Shown here piece after piece: positions 1 through 11,606 of a DNA stretch of 64,000 nucleotides. Under the pieces are notes generated by a model, which made no database searches, had not been told where the DNA came from, and worked only from the letters and a program-made list of their open reading frames with translations. Every line of letters begins with the position of its first letter. Within the stretch, counting starts at the first letter, position 1. Source of the DNA: Dermanyssus gallinae (Eukaryota; Arthropoda; Arachnida; Mesostigmata; Dermanyssidae); NCBI GenBank assembly GCA_003439945.1, contig QVRM01001464.1, positions 17,761 to 81,760 on the forward strand. Reading direction: 5' to 3'. The position numbers and the translations under genes were made by a program.

Positions 1-143
1 CGATGAAGGTGCTTAACTCATAAGCAATAACAACGGGCGAGTTCAATATAGGTAATCATTAGCTTCAGCGTGTGCGCCCCTGATATAAACGGGAGATACG
101 TTTGAACACGCTTATTAAGCGAATAAACAAGTCAATCAATCAA
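1..143 (+). mobile_element. 3' tail of a LINE ending in (TCAA)n
   Basis: The motif GCGCCCCTGATATA near 75 is followed by an AT-rich stretch and then GAATAAACAAGTCAATCAATCAAG at 120-143. The same order (GCGCCCCTGATATACAAGGG, then an AATAAATCAATCAATCAA tail) occurs on the minus strand at 32,682-32,760. I infer that this is the 3' UTR and tail of the same LINE family, with the coding part lying before the window. Confidence 0.5.
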
Positions 144-480
144 GAATGGCAAGGGTCGGCCTGATGTTACTTGGCATAGCGAGACATTGAAGTGTGATAT
201 CGGCCACACGGACTCGGCAAGTTTCCACTCAAATGTGGCTGTTCCATCCGGAAACACCGCTCCGCTCATGCTCGAAATGGCCGGTAGTTCTGCAAAGTTA
301 AACGGAGCAAAAAGCGGTGAGCGTATGAAAAACAGGGGTGCAAAAACATCGAAACTCACACATGCTGTAACGCGCCTTTGGATTAGGCAAGGATAGAGAC
401 ACAAGTAGAAATTACGAAGCAGAGGCTATCCCGATAAAAGGCTCAACACATAAGGGAATAACCAGGGAATACAATATAAG
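144..480. other. No recognisable gene
   Basis: Short open frames exist on both strands (for example 187-396 plus), but none shows a family motif. It may be unrecognised 5' sequence of the LINE that follows. Confidence 0.4.
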
Positions 481-540
481 TAATTATTATTATTAGAAAG
501 AGCAATGCCAGCGATAAAGCGTAATAGTACTAAGATCAAG

Positions 541-2705
541 AATGCTAGGTCGAGGAACGCAATTTGAAAAAACTGGGTGACACCGGAATTATATGCCCTT
601 ATTAAATGGAAGGAACAGGCGTACGCAATTCACAGAGCTGACGTCATTCACGATAACAAATGCAAAACCTAACGTATGCTCAGGAACAGGGTGACAGGGC
701 TCTCACGCAAATGTAGAATGGAAGTGAACTGCATGAATGTTGAGCTTGGGTGGCAATGCGACCTGTACTTGAAGGTGTACAGGAGAAAAAAGTACCAAAC
801 CCTTCTCGTAAACGGGGAACTCGTCACCGATGAAACTTCGCTAGCTAACATCTTCGACCACTACTACGCGCCATATGCGGACCCGTGATAGCAAGTGCTC
901 ATCGAGGTACGCCATTCCGGATAGCTTTCCGACTCCTGCCGAACACTTCTCCCTGCAGCCAGTCAACGTTCACAGAATTCACCACCTTCTACAAAATGTC
1001 AAAGTATGCTCCACCGCCTTCGAACAGATTCCATCACAGGTTCTCCGTAGGGCTGCGGATGCACTCACATCGCCTCTTGAGTATATTATCAATCTTTCGA
1101 TCAGAACAGGAGTATACCCCAATGTCCAAAAGCTATACCGTGTGGTTCTATTGTTCAAAGGCGGGGATCGCCTGTGCCGAGACAACTACAGACCTGTCAC
1201 CATTCCCGCGCCCATATTGAAGGTCTTTGGATTATGCATTATTGAACAGTTTAGAGATTTTATCGACGGACGTAATGTCCTACACGGTAGGCAGTTCGGT
1301 TTTCGATCCAAGATCTCGGCTGTTGTGCCTGTGATGTATTTTGTCAAAATAATAGGGAAGCAGATCCAATTAAAGAAGACTGTAGCAGCGGTATTTATAA
1401 TCCGTATAAAGACGTTTGATACAGTGGATCTAGACATTCTATTAAACAACTTTTTATCAATTGGAGTGGCTCAAGGGAGCATCAGAGGTCCACTATTATT
1501 TAATATTTTGTTAACGATAATTTTAATATTCCAGATCAAGCTAAACTAACATTTTTGCTGACGACACAACGGCTCTATTCGTGGGCGACTTTCCCCGACA
1601 GGTTCAAGCAATGATTCGTGAGGATATTGAAAGTCTATCTCAATGGTTCAGAAATGACTCTACATTAATTGGTCAAAAACAGGAGTTGTTCAGTTTAAAA
1701 CTCCAATGGGCCAAACAAAAATCAATCCAGAAGCATTTGCATGCGGTCGCACGCTTGACATACTAGAATTAGAATTAAAAACATTTTTAAGGAGGTTGTT
1801 TTTAATTCTAGACTATCCTCCGTCCTCTACGGGCTTGACACTTAAGCTGATGTATATCTTCAATGCGCTCGAGGGCCAGACATGTTAACATATCTAGGAT
1901 TTCCTCAACAGTCCTTCAGTGGCAGCATGGCCTCTGACTCTTAGCGGTATGGTTTATCATCAATTCTCAATGAGCATCGCTCAAAGAAAATTCGATCAAC
2001 AACAGGGATCGAACCGGCGACACCCCGGTAGATGACAACCATGACTAGCGCACTAGTACTCTAGACCACGCCGCCACACGCTTGATATACTAGTTGAAAC
2101 GAAGTTCCTGGGTATCGTTCTTAACGAACATCTAACGTTCCAGGCGCATACGAATCATGTCAGGAAAAAATTGTCAGTGGCGTAGCCGCCATATGCTGCA
2201 CTCGAAAAATCCTTCCCCGCCAATGCCTCACGGCAATGTACCACGCGTATGTACAAAGCCACCTAACATATGGTCTGGAGGTGTACAGTCTTTCTTATGT
2301 CTCATATAACAGTCTCATATAACTCCGCTTCATCTGCTTCAGAAAAGGCACTTCGCCTCGTCTTAGGTCTCCCACAGCGCGTCTCAATAACGATAAAACA
2401 ATATATATAACTCTCAGTGCTCCCGTTAACATACCTAATTAATTTTACCACAGTTGTCGAAATAAAACGTATTCTCCTTGGTTACCATCCCAACCGGGTG
2501 AGTCTTATTCAATCTGCAAGAACCCAAAACACCCGAGGCTCGGCATCACTTGCTTATTGTCTCCTAGGCCTTAAGTACACAATCAAGGTTCGAACTCGGT
2601 AATTTAGGTGTTACCTTGTGAAACAAGTTGCCCAGTGACATTAGGACACTTATATCGCTTAGTCAATTCAAAAACACTGCTAGAACGTACTTTCTCGCCT
2701 TACTT
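541..2705 (+). pseudogene. LINE ORF2 (reverse transcriptase) remnant
   Basis: The RT would copy element RNA at a nicked target. Visible blocks in order: a linker with PELYALIKWKEQAYAIHR (about 590-645) and LRNRV; the RT N-terminus with DNYRPVTIPAPILKVF near 1,183-1,230; QFGFRSK (palm/fingers) near 1,294; motif A decayed to RIKTFDTVD; motif B as VAQGSIRGPLLFNI near 1,467-1,508; and catalytic FADDTTALFVGD at about 1,552-1,590. After the SINE come FLGIVLNEHLTF, AMYHAYVQSHLTYGLEVY near 2,235 and IKRILLGYHPN near 2,465. It ends near 2,705 with an LPSDIRTL...FKNTARTYF segment. Several frameshifts separate these blocks, including one just before FADD. It is not functional. Confidence 0.75.
1767..2076 (-). 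mobile_element. SINE family A, inserted in the LINE
   Basis: Read on the minus strand, this element has a tRNA-like head: A-box-like GTGGTCTAGAGTACTAGTGC and B-box GGTTCGATCCC. A unique body follows, then a tail around CTAGAATTAAAAAC. It is flanked by a 17-bp direct repeat, CACGCTTGAYATACTAG, at 1,750-1,766 and 2,077-2,093 with one mismatch. The LINE reading frame resumes after it. Its 3' end contains an inverted repeat (1,770-1,782 against 1,798-1,810). Related copies lie at 4,668-4,970, 26,560-26,880 and 28,435-28,490. Confidence 0.8.
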
Positions 2706-2928
2706 GCGTCTGATTAAGCCAGAACTATGTAAACATGTACACAATCCATAGATAAATAATTGCAATAACACGAGATACTACGGTGATGACGTATAAAAGT
2801 AGTATATTACTGTAACTTGAACATATGTTTTGCACTAGCCATGTGACTATATGAAGTTGTAACGCAAATGAGAAACTACAATTAAGAATAAATAGACGTC
2901 ATATCATCATACTAGGGAATTTTGTTTG

Positions 2929-3010
<82 letters not shown>

Positions 3011-3037
3011 CTAAGACATACATAATTAACTTATTCA

Positions 3038-3068
<31 letters not shown>
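2929..3068. repeat. (TA)n microsatellite, two blocks
   Basis: TA blocks at about 2,932-3,005 and 3,042-3,068 are separated by 37 bp of other sequence. The tract lies between the LINE 3' end and the mariner left end. Confidence 0.95.
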
Positions 3069-3072
<4 letters not shown>

Positions 3073-4349
3073 GTAAGTCAAAAAGTTCGTCGGCTTTTTT
3101 ACCCGATTTTAAAGAGCCTTATTTATGCAGACAACAGTATTTTTATTCAATGATATATTGACCGTTTTGTTCGATAACCTTCGCCCATCGCCTCGGTAGA
3201 TCCATGATTCCTTTCTCCCAGAACGTCTTGTCCTTCTCGTCGAAGTACTGAGTGAGGTGATTTTTTATAGCCTCCAAAGATTCAAATGTTGTCCCATCAA
3301 GGGAGTTCTGGAGACCTGAACAAGTGATAATCAGATGGTGCGAGGTCGAAACTATAAGCTGGGTGCGGCAGCACATCCCAGTCAAACTCCGCCAATTTTT
3401 GCCGGGTGGCCAAACTTTTGTGTGGTGTCGCCTTATCATGTTGAAAAGTGACGCCCCACCTGTTTGACGATTCCGGGCGCTTCGTTGCTACTGCAGCCTT
3501 CAAATCTTCGAGTTGTCTGCAGTAGACGACGGAGTTGATCGTCTGACCCATTGGAAGCAGCTCAAAATACACGACGCCCTTACAGTCCCACCAGCAGCAC
3601 AGCATAACCTTCTTCTGATGAGTTTCGGGTTTAGGGATAGCTGCGGCCTGAGAACCTCTGGGGACCCAACTTCTTTTCTGTGTTACGTTTCTGTAGAATA
3701 TCCATTTTTCATCGCCGGTTATCAATCTCCTCAGAAATGGCTCATTCGAGTTCTTCCGGAGGAGTGCGTGACAGGTATCGACTCGCCCTTCAAGCTGCCT
3801 ATCATTGAGGTCGTGTGGTAGCTAGATATTCCGCTTGCACGAGAAACCTGCATCATGGAGGCGATTCCAAACGGTTCCGTGGGAGACTTCCGTTACATCT
3901 TCAATTTCTTTTATGGTCAAACCTGGGTTCGAAGTAACCAGGCTTATGACTTCGTCGGTCTCCACAACATTGGGTCGTCCTGACCTCGGTTCACCTTCGA
4001 GATTGAAGTTTCCAGCTTTGAAACGGGCGAATCGCTTTTCGACTGTGAATTTGTGTACTGTGTTTTCGCCGTAGACTGCACATATCCTCCGGGTTGTTTG
4101 CGCTGCACTTATGCCTTCACGGTAGGAGAACAACATAATGTGTCGAAAATGCGTATTTTTGTCCTCCATTGCAAACAGGAGTTGCCAATTCCGCAAACGA
4201 AACGGTAAAGTTGGAACCGGTATACCGTCGCGCCGCCACGGGTCTGCTCCTGAATGTAAACACCCAGCCGCACTCTCAGGCGGCCCTGCTGCAGAGCGCG
4301 GGAATTTCAACAATGTGGTCCCAGAAAGCCGACGAACTTTCTGACTTAC

Positions 4350-4353
<4 letters not shown>
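3069..4353 (-). mobile_element. Full-length mariner transposon (element 1)
   Basis: This is a 1,285-bp element with terminal inverted repeats of about 28 bp. The left end starts TTAGGTAAGTCAAAAAG; the right end, read inward, starts TTAGGTAAGTCAGAAAG and continues through GTTCGTCGGCTTT with one mismatch overall. It is flanked by TA on each side, the target duplication expected of Tc1/mariner elements. The host site is a (TA)n tract, so the true target copy cannot be told from the repeat. It contains one transposase pseudogene on the minus strand. Confidence 0.93.
3143..4169 (-). pseudogene. mariner transposase (DD34D), broken
   Basis: This is a cut-and-paste transposase that would act in the nucleus on the element's TIRs. 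The start is taken at the ATG at 4,169 (MEDKNTHFRHIMLFSY), which opens the family's N-terminal paired helix-turn-helix domain. A GRPNV linker follows. The first catalytic Asp is in ITGDEKWI near 3,720, the second in FQHDKATPH, and the third in LAPSDYHLF. Exactly 34 residues separate the second and third Asp, the DD34D signature of mariner. There are two defects. An in-frame TAG near 3,822 stands where the family has Trp (after CKRNI, before LPHDL). A frameshift lies near 3,310 (HLFRS to LQNSL). Otherwise the length is normal. The subfamily is perhaps mellifera- or capitata-like. Confidence 0.9.

Positions 4354-4395
<42 letters not shown>
4354..4395. repeat. (TA)n microsatellite
   Basis: This is a pure TA tract abutting the mariner right end. 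Together with 3,042-3,068 it appears to be the pre-insertion target. Confidence 0.95.
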
Positions 4396-4398
<3 letters not shown>

Positions 4399-4667
4399 CA
4401 GGCCTGGATCCACCATTATCCACCAGAGTCAAAACAACAGTGAAAACAGTGCATAGCCTAGTGAATGTGCATCGAGGAAGGCAACGACTGTTTTTGTCGG
4501 CCTGGGAGATAATGAACACTGTTTTTTAGTTTCCCAAGGAATTATCTTCATTGACTACCTTTAAAAGAGTCAAGTAGTCATAGCTGCATATAAATCCACA
4601 ATTCTGAATTGCTTGCACGAAGAGCGTCAAACGAAACGGTCGAGATATATGAGCAAAACCCATTACA

Positions 4668-4970
4668 ATGCGTGGCGACGTGATCTAAGGGGCTAGTGCG
4701 CTAGTAATGGTTGTCACCTACCGAGGTATCTCCGGTTCGAATGTTCTTTAAGCGATGCTCTTCGAGAATAGATGGTAAATCATATACCGCTAAAAGTCAT
4801 CGGGTATGCCATTGCCACGACTGACTGTTAAGGAAATCTTAGATATCTTGACACGTCCGGTCCTCGGTGCATTGAAGATACACGTCACGTAGACTTCCAA
4901 GCCCGTAGGGAACGGAGGATAATCTAGATTTGAAAAAACAACCCACTAAAAAATGTTCTTAATTATCTAG
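4668..4970 (+). mobile_element. SINE family A copy
   Basis: It matches the 1,767-2,076 copy along its length: GTGGCGACGTGATCTAAGGG...CTAGTGCGCTAG head, GGTTGTCACCTACCGAGG, B-box-like CGGTTCGAATG, then GAGAATAGATGGTAAATCATA, CTTAGATATCTTGACACGTC, GGTGCATTGAAGATACACGT and CCCGTAGGGAACGGAGGATA. The 3' end again pairs CTAGATTTGAAAAAAC with GTTCTTAATTATCTAG as an imperfect hairpin. Confidence 0.75.
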
Positions 4971-5205
4971 TGGCAAAACTGCGTGAATTAGCGTATGAAT
5001 TGCTATTGCTTCGACCACCCTATTCTCCTGCATCGGCCTTCTGCAACCTTTCCTTATTTACAATTCTCCAGAGCTGGCTCGCAAGAACAAGAATTTGTGG
5101 CCTCGACACTACAACATTTTTCAACAAAAAAGGTCAAATAGTTGGACCATGGCTCGGCAAAGTATGCCGAGCTCCTTTTTTTGCTTGCTTAATGAACGTC
5201 CTGCG

Positions 5206-5261
<56 letters not shown>

Positions 5262-5524
5262 TCTACGTTTAAATAATTATGTATGCCAGCCTAAGAGGTC
5301 GATAGATCGTCGTTAGTCTAATTAAAGCAGAATTAGTAATCGCGGTAACAGGTATCGGATGCGGGCGTGCACGTACCTTCTCGAGGGCAGACAGAAAACT
5401 GCGTGCTAACTGGACTTGAATAGACAATACTGCCATCGTCAATTACAATGGCTGACTGTACGGTCACGTTGTACGTCGAAAAATTGTTCTCCTGTCCAAT
5501 GGCGAGCCGAATTTCGCTAAAGTG

Positions 5525-5579
<55 letters not shown>

Positions 5580-5972
5580 TTATAATTACCATTCCTTGTG
5601 GAATATCTTTGGAATCAGATGGGCTCGCTGTGTAGTATGTCATACAGCATGCTGGCTTCGTATAGTATTATATTATTACTATGGTATCATTTTATGTATT
5701 TTAACATCCTTGTCTGTCGTGCATTCATACTATTAATTGGATTATCACGATAATTATATTACCACCAAATTACACAATAGTTTGGTTTATTGGGGTGTTT
5801 CCCCATGGCTCCTTACAATCTATGGCCCTCCCTCCCTAGCCTGCGTTTGATTTCATTTACCTCTTGCCATAATGTTTACCACCGAAACCTAATGCCTATT
5901 GTCTTGTTCACGTGTGTGTGTGAAATTTATTCTGTTAATTTACATGTTTGTGCAAGGCGAGTGTATTATGTG

Positions 5973-6047
<75 letters not shown>

Positions 6048-6466
6048 CTTATTATACAAAACAAATTATGCCAACATCTTAGCTGTGTATTTCTTGAAAC
6101 ACGTTTAATTTCACTTTCATGTGTCTCCAGGCTATGCTTGAAATGATGTTCGGAAAATAATTTATTTTGCTCATACCCACCAACTGTTGCAAAGGTTTGA
6201 TTGAAATTTTAGCTGGTTACCTCCAATCTCCGCAACACGGATAATGAAACGAACGCCAGAACATTTCAAAGAGTCCCACTTAATCACGACCTGAGAACCA
6301 AATATTAACGCCAGTATATTTAAGACAGGTAGTAATGGAAGTGCACTTAATATTAATATTACTATTGCTACCGTAGTTGAGGCAATGCCAGTATCGCCGT
6401 TAAATGACTAGTGTGGGGGGTGTAAGGGAGGCTAGTATGTTCGGCTTAAAACATTTTTATCAACAA

Positions 6467-6506
<40 letters not shown>

Positions 6507-6929
6507 CCAAATGTTACAAAATCTCTCTGACAGCGTCACGGTGCACTTGTTAAATCTTCTTAGTTACAATTGGTCAGCGTGTCTGCAACCGCAATGGCGC
6601 TCCCTTGCTGAATAGAAGAGGCGGGATTTTTCCAGATTCAAGTGTCTTCTGAGCTTCGCCAGAAATCGCATAATTGCGCCAGAGAAGGACGATCGAAGTA
6701 AGGACAGCACATTGTGAGCATTGATAATGCGTTTCATTTTTTCAATTTGTGTGTGAGTTGTGGTACCACCACACGTACTTACGGTAGCACTTTAAACAGC
6801 GGCAGTTTACATTACTCTAGCTTTTTTTATGGAAGTTTTTCCTATGCACATGCCGCAAAATGCTTATCCTCGTACTGCTCTGCTGCACATTTGTATGTCT
6901 ACGTTTGTAGCACTTGTTAATAGCTTGTT
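4971..6929. other. Non-coding, microsatellite-rich
   Basis: No gene was recognised. (TA)n tracts lie at about 5,211-5,259, 5,533-5,575, 5,976-6,043 and 6,471-6,498. Open frames through them encode only Tyr-Ile repeats. Confidence 0.7.
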
Positions 6930-7615
6930 TTTTTTTGTTTCAACGGTTTCAACTGTTTGTTTATTGACATTTCTTATAGATAATTGCACACATTAATTTC
7001 AAGCTCCATTAGGCACATAGCTTGTTCGGGGCCCCTTTTATGAATAACAATGTATAATTTCTATATGCCATTTTCACCTATTTACAATATATTGCAACAT
7101 GATTGTATTTTTATATCACTTTTAGCCAGATACCAAAGTTTCAAGATAATGCTCTTTGAGATCGCATTTAAATTTGAGCAGGGACTTTGTCTGCCTAACG
7201 GAGGCCGGTAGTTTGTTCCAGTAGGAGGCCCCAATGTTTCTGATTGATAGCCTTGACTGGTTGGAGTTGGCGTGTGACAGAGTAAGCAGGTTTGATGCGT
7301 TACCCCTTGTAGATATAGGTGTTGTTGATGTTGCCAGACCATATAAGTTTGGATGCACTCCAAGGAGTATACGCTTAATTTCAACTACGAGACAGTATTC
7401 TATAAGTTTTGGAAACGGCAAAATGGTAATATTTTTGTAGTGCGGTTGCACTGAATCTCGCATCCAGAGGTCCAGAGTTGTTCTCAGTGCTCGTTTTTGG
7501 AGTCGGTGAAGCGACCTGATAAGACGCATCTGTGTTAAGCCATAAACTTCTACAGCGTAGGTCAGGTGACTATGGACGTAAGCAAAATACATCGCCATCA
7601 AATGTCAATCATTGT
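6930..7615 (-). mobile_element. 5'-truncated Jockey/CR1-like LINE fragment
   Basis: Only the C-terminal part of ORF2 and some 3' sequence remain. The 5' truncation is typical of non-LTR retrotransposition. The 3' boundary near 6,930 is uncertain. Confidence 0.65.
7122..7615 (-). pseudogene. LINE ORF2 C-terminal fragment
   Basis: About 160 uninterrupted codons match the C-terminal segment of the LINE at 0.5-2.9 kb. FAYVHSHLTYAVEVYG corresponds to HAYVQSHLTYGLEVY, and VEIKRILLGVHPN corresponds to IKRILLGYHPN. It ends with SYWNKLPASVRQTKSLLKFK, a common terminus of APE-type LINE ORF2. There is no RT catalytic part, so it cannot act. The frame is intact, suggesting a younger insertion than the 0.5-2.9 kb copy. 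Confidence 0.75.
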
Positions 7616-7639
7616 GTTTTTATATAATGTATTACATCC

Positions 7640-7730
7640 GTTTTCTCTCTTTCTCTCTCCCTATCTCTCTCTCTCTCTCTGTATATATATATATATATAC
7701 TTACATACATACATACATACATACAAATAT
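7640..7730. repeat. Compound microsatellite (CT)n-(TA)n-(CATA)n
   Basis: A CT-rich tract, then about nine TA units, then ACATACATAC repeats. Confidence 0.9.
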
Positions 7731-8349
7731 GTAGCTAAAAACCATGGTGAGATAGCTTACATGATGATTCGTTTGACTCGTTGTCAGCTGACCGGGCTTG
7801 CAAACGTGGACGTTGGTATACGCCGTCGACGTACCCTAAAGTTGTAGCATTCATGTTAGAGATAGAGAACCAATAACAAATGTTTATATACGTACTTATC
7901 ATACGGCAATACCTTTTATTAAAGATTAATTAGCCACCGCAGATTAAGACAATTATTTTTTAAAGCTCAGAACAATTTGGGAATCACACCTGTATAGCTC
8001 GTTTGTTGTTTATGGTGCTTGCGAGCCATGTGAGAAGCGGGGCTTAACTACTACAAAAACGATTAAAATGATAATTTATTTTTTAATAAAACGTTTCATG
8101 AGGTTAGTTTTGACTTCCAACGATGTAGTTGACCTGAACACCTATATGACGTATTGACATCTTGTGACAGTATCAAATGTTAACTGGTCTAGTCCAACCA
8201 GTGTGTGATGGCGATCTTATTTATTCAGTGAATATTAATATTAATAATATTAGTTGACTCAACTGTTGAGTTGCTTAATTTCCAATATAACATATTTCTG
8301 GCTTGAATGCTTGTGTGTGTGAAATTAGATGGTATGAAGGCCTTTCACT

Positions 8350-8426
<77 letters not shown>

Positions 8427-9571
8427 TACATACATAGAAGAATTGAGTACGTACCAATAATTCGAGCGTCTCGTTGGAAGAATTGAAGCCTGCATAGAGT
8501 TGTTTGACGAGCTTATAAGTTGCCGACGTGGTGGGCTGGGCAACTGCAACGAATGCAAATCATCGTTGAGGATACAAATAACATGCTTCTTGCTGTTTTG
8601 TTATCTCCTTGCATCACAGCGAGGTTTTAAGGAAACTTTAGCTCACCCGTGTAAATATCTAGCGCAAGCAATTGGCGTATTGCTTTTCGGTAAGGGAATG
8701 TTTTCATAGGAAAATATCAACAACACAAACAGGCATGTTAACGTGGATCAAAAAAATAATTCCTTGCCCCTTTTTTCAAAAATGACAAAGAAATTAACAA
8801 GTATACATAAAACAAATGTCAAGACGCCATTTTCCGTGTATAACTCATATAAGCATTATTTGCAATCATATTTTTATTACTACTAGTTGTAAAGCCAAAC
8901 ATAACATTTGGTTTTTCCTATATTATCTCAATAAAGGAGACATCGAATTGAATGAAAATAATTGTCTTAGCAATTATAGAAACAAATATACAAATGCTAT
9001 CCTAATGTGGGCTATATGTCGCCTCTACGATGCGTCGAACTGCAATCCTTAGCGTTATTCGATGAGTTCACGCCAATTGTAATATAATATTATATATAGC
9101 CAAATATTCGATGAGATGATGATGAAGACGACGGCTTTTTGCACTTTGATACCTCGATTCATTCTGTAATGGCTCACTTTGTCTAATTACTAAAGGGAAC
9201 TGCGTTTCGACATTCGTTCGGCCACTCGCAGCAAAGTAACGTCCCGTCGTCGCTTAACGAAATGCGGAAGTCCCCTACGATCCTACGATCGTAGCGAATT
9301 TCACACATACGCCGATAAGCCGCGAATTCTTAACGGCCCGTCTACCCGATGACTAGCTTACGAAACGATTTTTCCCGCATTTGCGCGCACGATGAGTCTT
9401 TGTTTGAATGACTGGTCGCTTGGTTCGACACCAACAAAGCGTCTAACAGAATTCCCTCGCATACGTGTAAAATAGCGCGAAGCTTTATGCAGTGTGTGAA
9501 AGCAGGCCCCAGTCAATAGACATCTCTTTAAGAAAATCCTTGCTGTCGTCCTTATTCGTAAGCATATCCCG

Positions 9572-9606
<35 letters not shown>

Positions 9607-10040
9607 TATATATATATATATATATATTGGGGCAGGTAAATACAACTAATTTGGTGACTTGATTAGTTACAACTCCACACGCTATATATATATATATATA
9701 TACACGATTTTATCCTACGCCAAAGTCTAGCCTTCGCAAAGATGTACCGTACGCGCGAAAGGGTCGTGAATGATTGACTGTTGTGCGATTTCGTGAGCAA
9801 AACGTTGGTCCAAAAAGAGCCACTGTAGTGACAACTGCGAGGCTTGCCAATGCAATTTAGAAAATTAGAAGATTTCTGAATATGTTTTTGTGGAGCCCAT
9901 TCAACGTATCCACTGATGTTAAATTGTTGTCGGTAAGGTCGTACCCTATACATATGTAGAGATGAAATAAACTTCCATATTAGCAGGTATTTTAGCTTGA
10001 CGCAAGGCACCTTGTAACAAGCCTCTTGGACACACCAAGA
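7731..10040. other. Non-coding, no gene recognised
   Basis: (TA)n lies at about 8,351-8,420 (the longest here), 9,577-9,627 (interrupted) and 9,684-9,703. An open frame of 133 codons on the minus strand at 9,663-10,064 shows no family motif and is left unannotated. Confidence 0.6.
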
Positions 10041-10047
10041 TATCTCA

Positions 10048-10152
10048 GGACATCTCCATGACATCCCCAGACGTTTCTATGACATCGCAAGACATCCACA
10101 TAACATCCGAAGACAGTTTGGTGGCATTCCAAGACATCCCCATGACATTCCT
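10048..10152 (+). repeat. Five 21-bp tandem units
   Basis: The units start at 10,048, 10,069, 10,090, 10,111 and 10,132. Their consensus is near AGACATCYCCATGACATCS. Because 21 is a multiple of three, the plus frame from 10,058 reads as degenerate heptads (MTSPDVS, MTSQDIH, ITSEDSL, VAFQDIP). The frame closes at 10,258 and no gene is claimed. Confidence 0.75.
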
Positions 10153-11118
10153 ATGGACCGCCTGCAGCAAGGGCGATCCGATCAGTTCAAAGTGGCTTTC
10201 ACCGACCACCGCCTCGCATTTTGGTAGGATTGTCCGGAGACCTTTGATTGTAGCGTAATTGCTCTATGTCAGTTGGCCGGATACAAAATACACTTATGAC
10301 TTGGCCGTCGTTTAAGTACAATACGTTGTGCGGGGAGTTCAGCGAATCAACTAGCTTCTTAATTCCATGCAGATGAGTGGTAGTCTCTCCGGGATCGCTT
10401 GTCTGCACGCCTGTAGCAGACTGCATCGTTCCGCCTTTGGACAAAAGGCACGATAATTTGCGATGGAATAATTTCTAATCTAGTAGAAATAATATGAGTG
10501 GTAAAATACAAATGTTAAGCACGTATCCGCATAACAGCCCCAGGTGCCCATGTGTGTGCTCACCGTGTATACGGAGTATGTACATTTGAATGTTTGCGCC
10601 AATAATATGGTAGCATTTTGGTAGAGTTAATGTTATTGAAACATAACTGAACACACCACTATTCAGCGCGTCAGCCTGCGTAGGGCATGGAAACAGGTAC
10701 GACACGCGGTGCCGCCATCACAGCCATAAAACGGATTCCAACGAACTGAAGAATTAATTGTTCGAGCCTTCCGATAATTGGAATTACCATGAAGTTAAGA
10801 CGCAAAACGTATGACGCATACCAATGAGAATAAACTAAAATACATACGACGAGTGTTTTGTCGTGAAGGGAAGCCGAATTGATTTTGTATTTACGTTGCT
10901 CGTCAACGATTAGCAACCGGTAATGGGCAATACTACTATCAGCAGCAGCAACAACAACGGCGCTGGCAAGCTGTCTATCGTCATCTGTCAATAGCAGCAA
11001 TATAAATAGCAACAACAGCAACAAATACAGACAAGATACTTAATCAGCCCGCTGGGAGCAAAGCAAGGGATAACATTTAATGACTCTGCGACGCGTCTTT
11101 CTCTCTCCACTCTTTCTC

Positions 11119-11141
11119 TATGTATATATATATATATATAT
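11119..11141. repeat. Short (TA)n
   Basis: About ten TA units after a CT-rich tract. Confidence 0.9.
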
Positions 11142-11541
11142 GAATCGATTATTTTTGTACTTTTAATTACTATGTACAGATATGCAAAAAAAAAGTTCGT
11201 CTCTACATTGAAGATTGCACAGGCAGAAAAGAGGGACTATATGCTTCGTTGGGGGGGGGGGGGGGGAGATCTCCGCGTGATGCTGGTGAAGTCGAAGTTT
11301 ATTCAGGGCCACTCGAAACGAGCAATGGCCTCATATCAGTATTTGTATGCTGATATGAGCACATGAGATGACGAAGCAACAGGAACTGAGATAGAAAAAG
11401 AGATGGAAGAGTATAAAAGAGTAAACAAAGAGTCTTCAACTGCCACAATAAGTTTATCAAAAACTTGAGTCAATGCCGAGTGTCAAGCAAACGAAGAGGT
11501 TGTCGTTGCTGTATGTTTGTGGAGTACATAAACGTCCATAT

Positions 11542-11606
11542 AGCAACAACGACGACAACAGGAACAACAACAGCAACAACAACAACAACAACAATAACAA
11601 CATTGT
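11542..11606 (+). repeat. (AAC)n triplet tract
   Basis: An imperfect CAA/AAC tract. It opens three frames (Asn, Thr, Gln) on the plus strand and Leu on the minus, so open frames here are repeat artefacts. Confidence 0.9.

Larger units (their letters stand above)
481..2928 (+). mobile_element. Decayed Jockey/CR1-like LINE
   Basis: This is a non-LTR retrotransposon body. It runs from the linker between endonuclease and reverse transcriptase (about 540-880), through the RT (about 890-1,640), to the conserved C-terminal segment (about 2,190-2,710). The 3' UTR runs to about 2,928, where a (TA)n tract starts. A reverse-oriented SINE interrupts it at 1,767-2,076. The upstream endonuclease is not recognisable. 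The clade is inferred from the C-terminal arrangement seen in APE-type LINEs; RTE/CR1-type alternatives cannot be excluded. Confidence 0.75.

Noticed and set aside
3513..3821. 102-codon plus-strand ORF across the mariner
   Set aside because: It is antisense to the transposase, which has the catalytic DD34D residues.
8349..8558. Open frames of alternating Tyr and Ile on both strands (also at 5.2, 6.0, 37.1, 60.1 and 62.3 kb)
   Set aside because: They are translations of (TA)n microsatellites.
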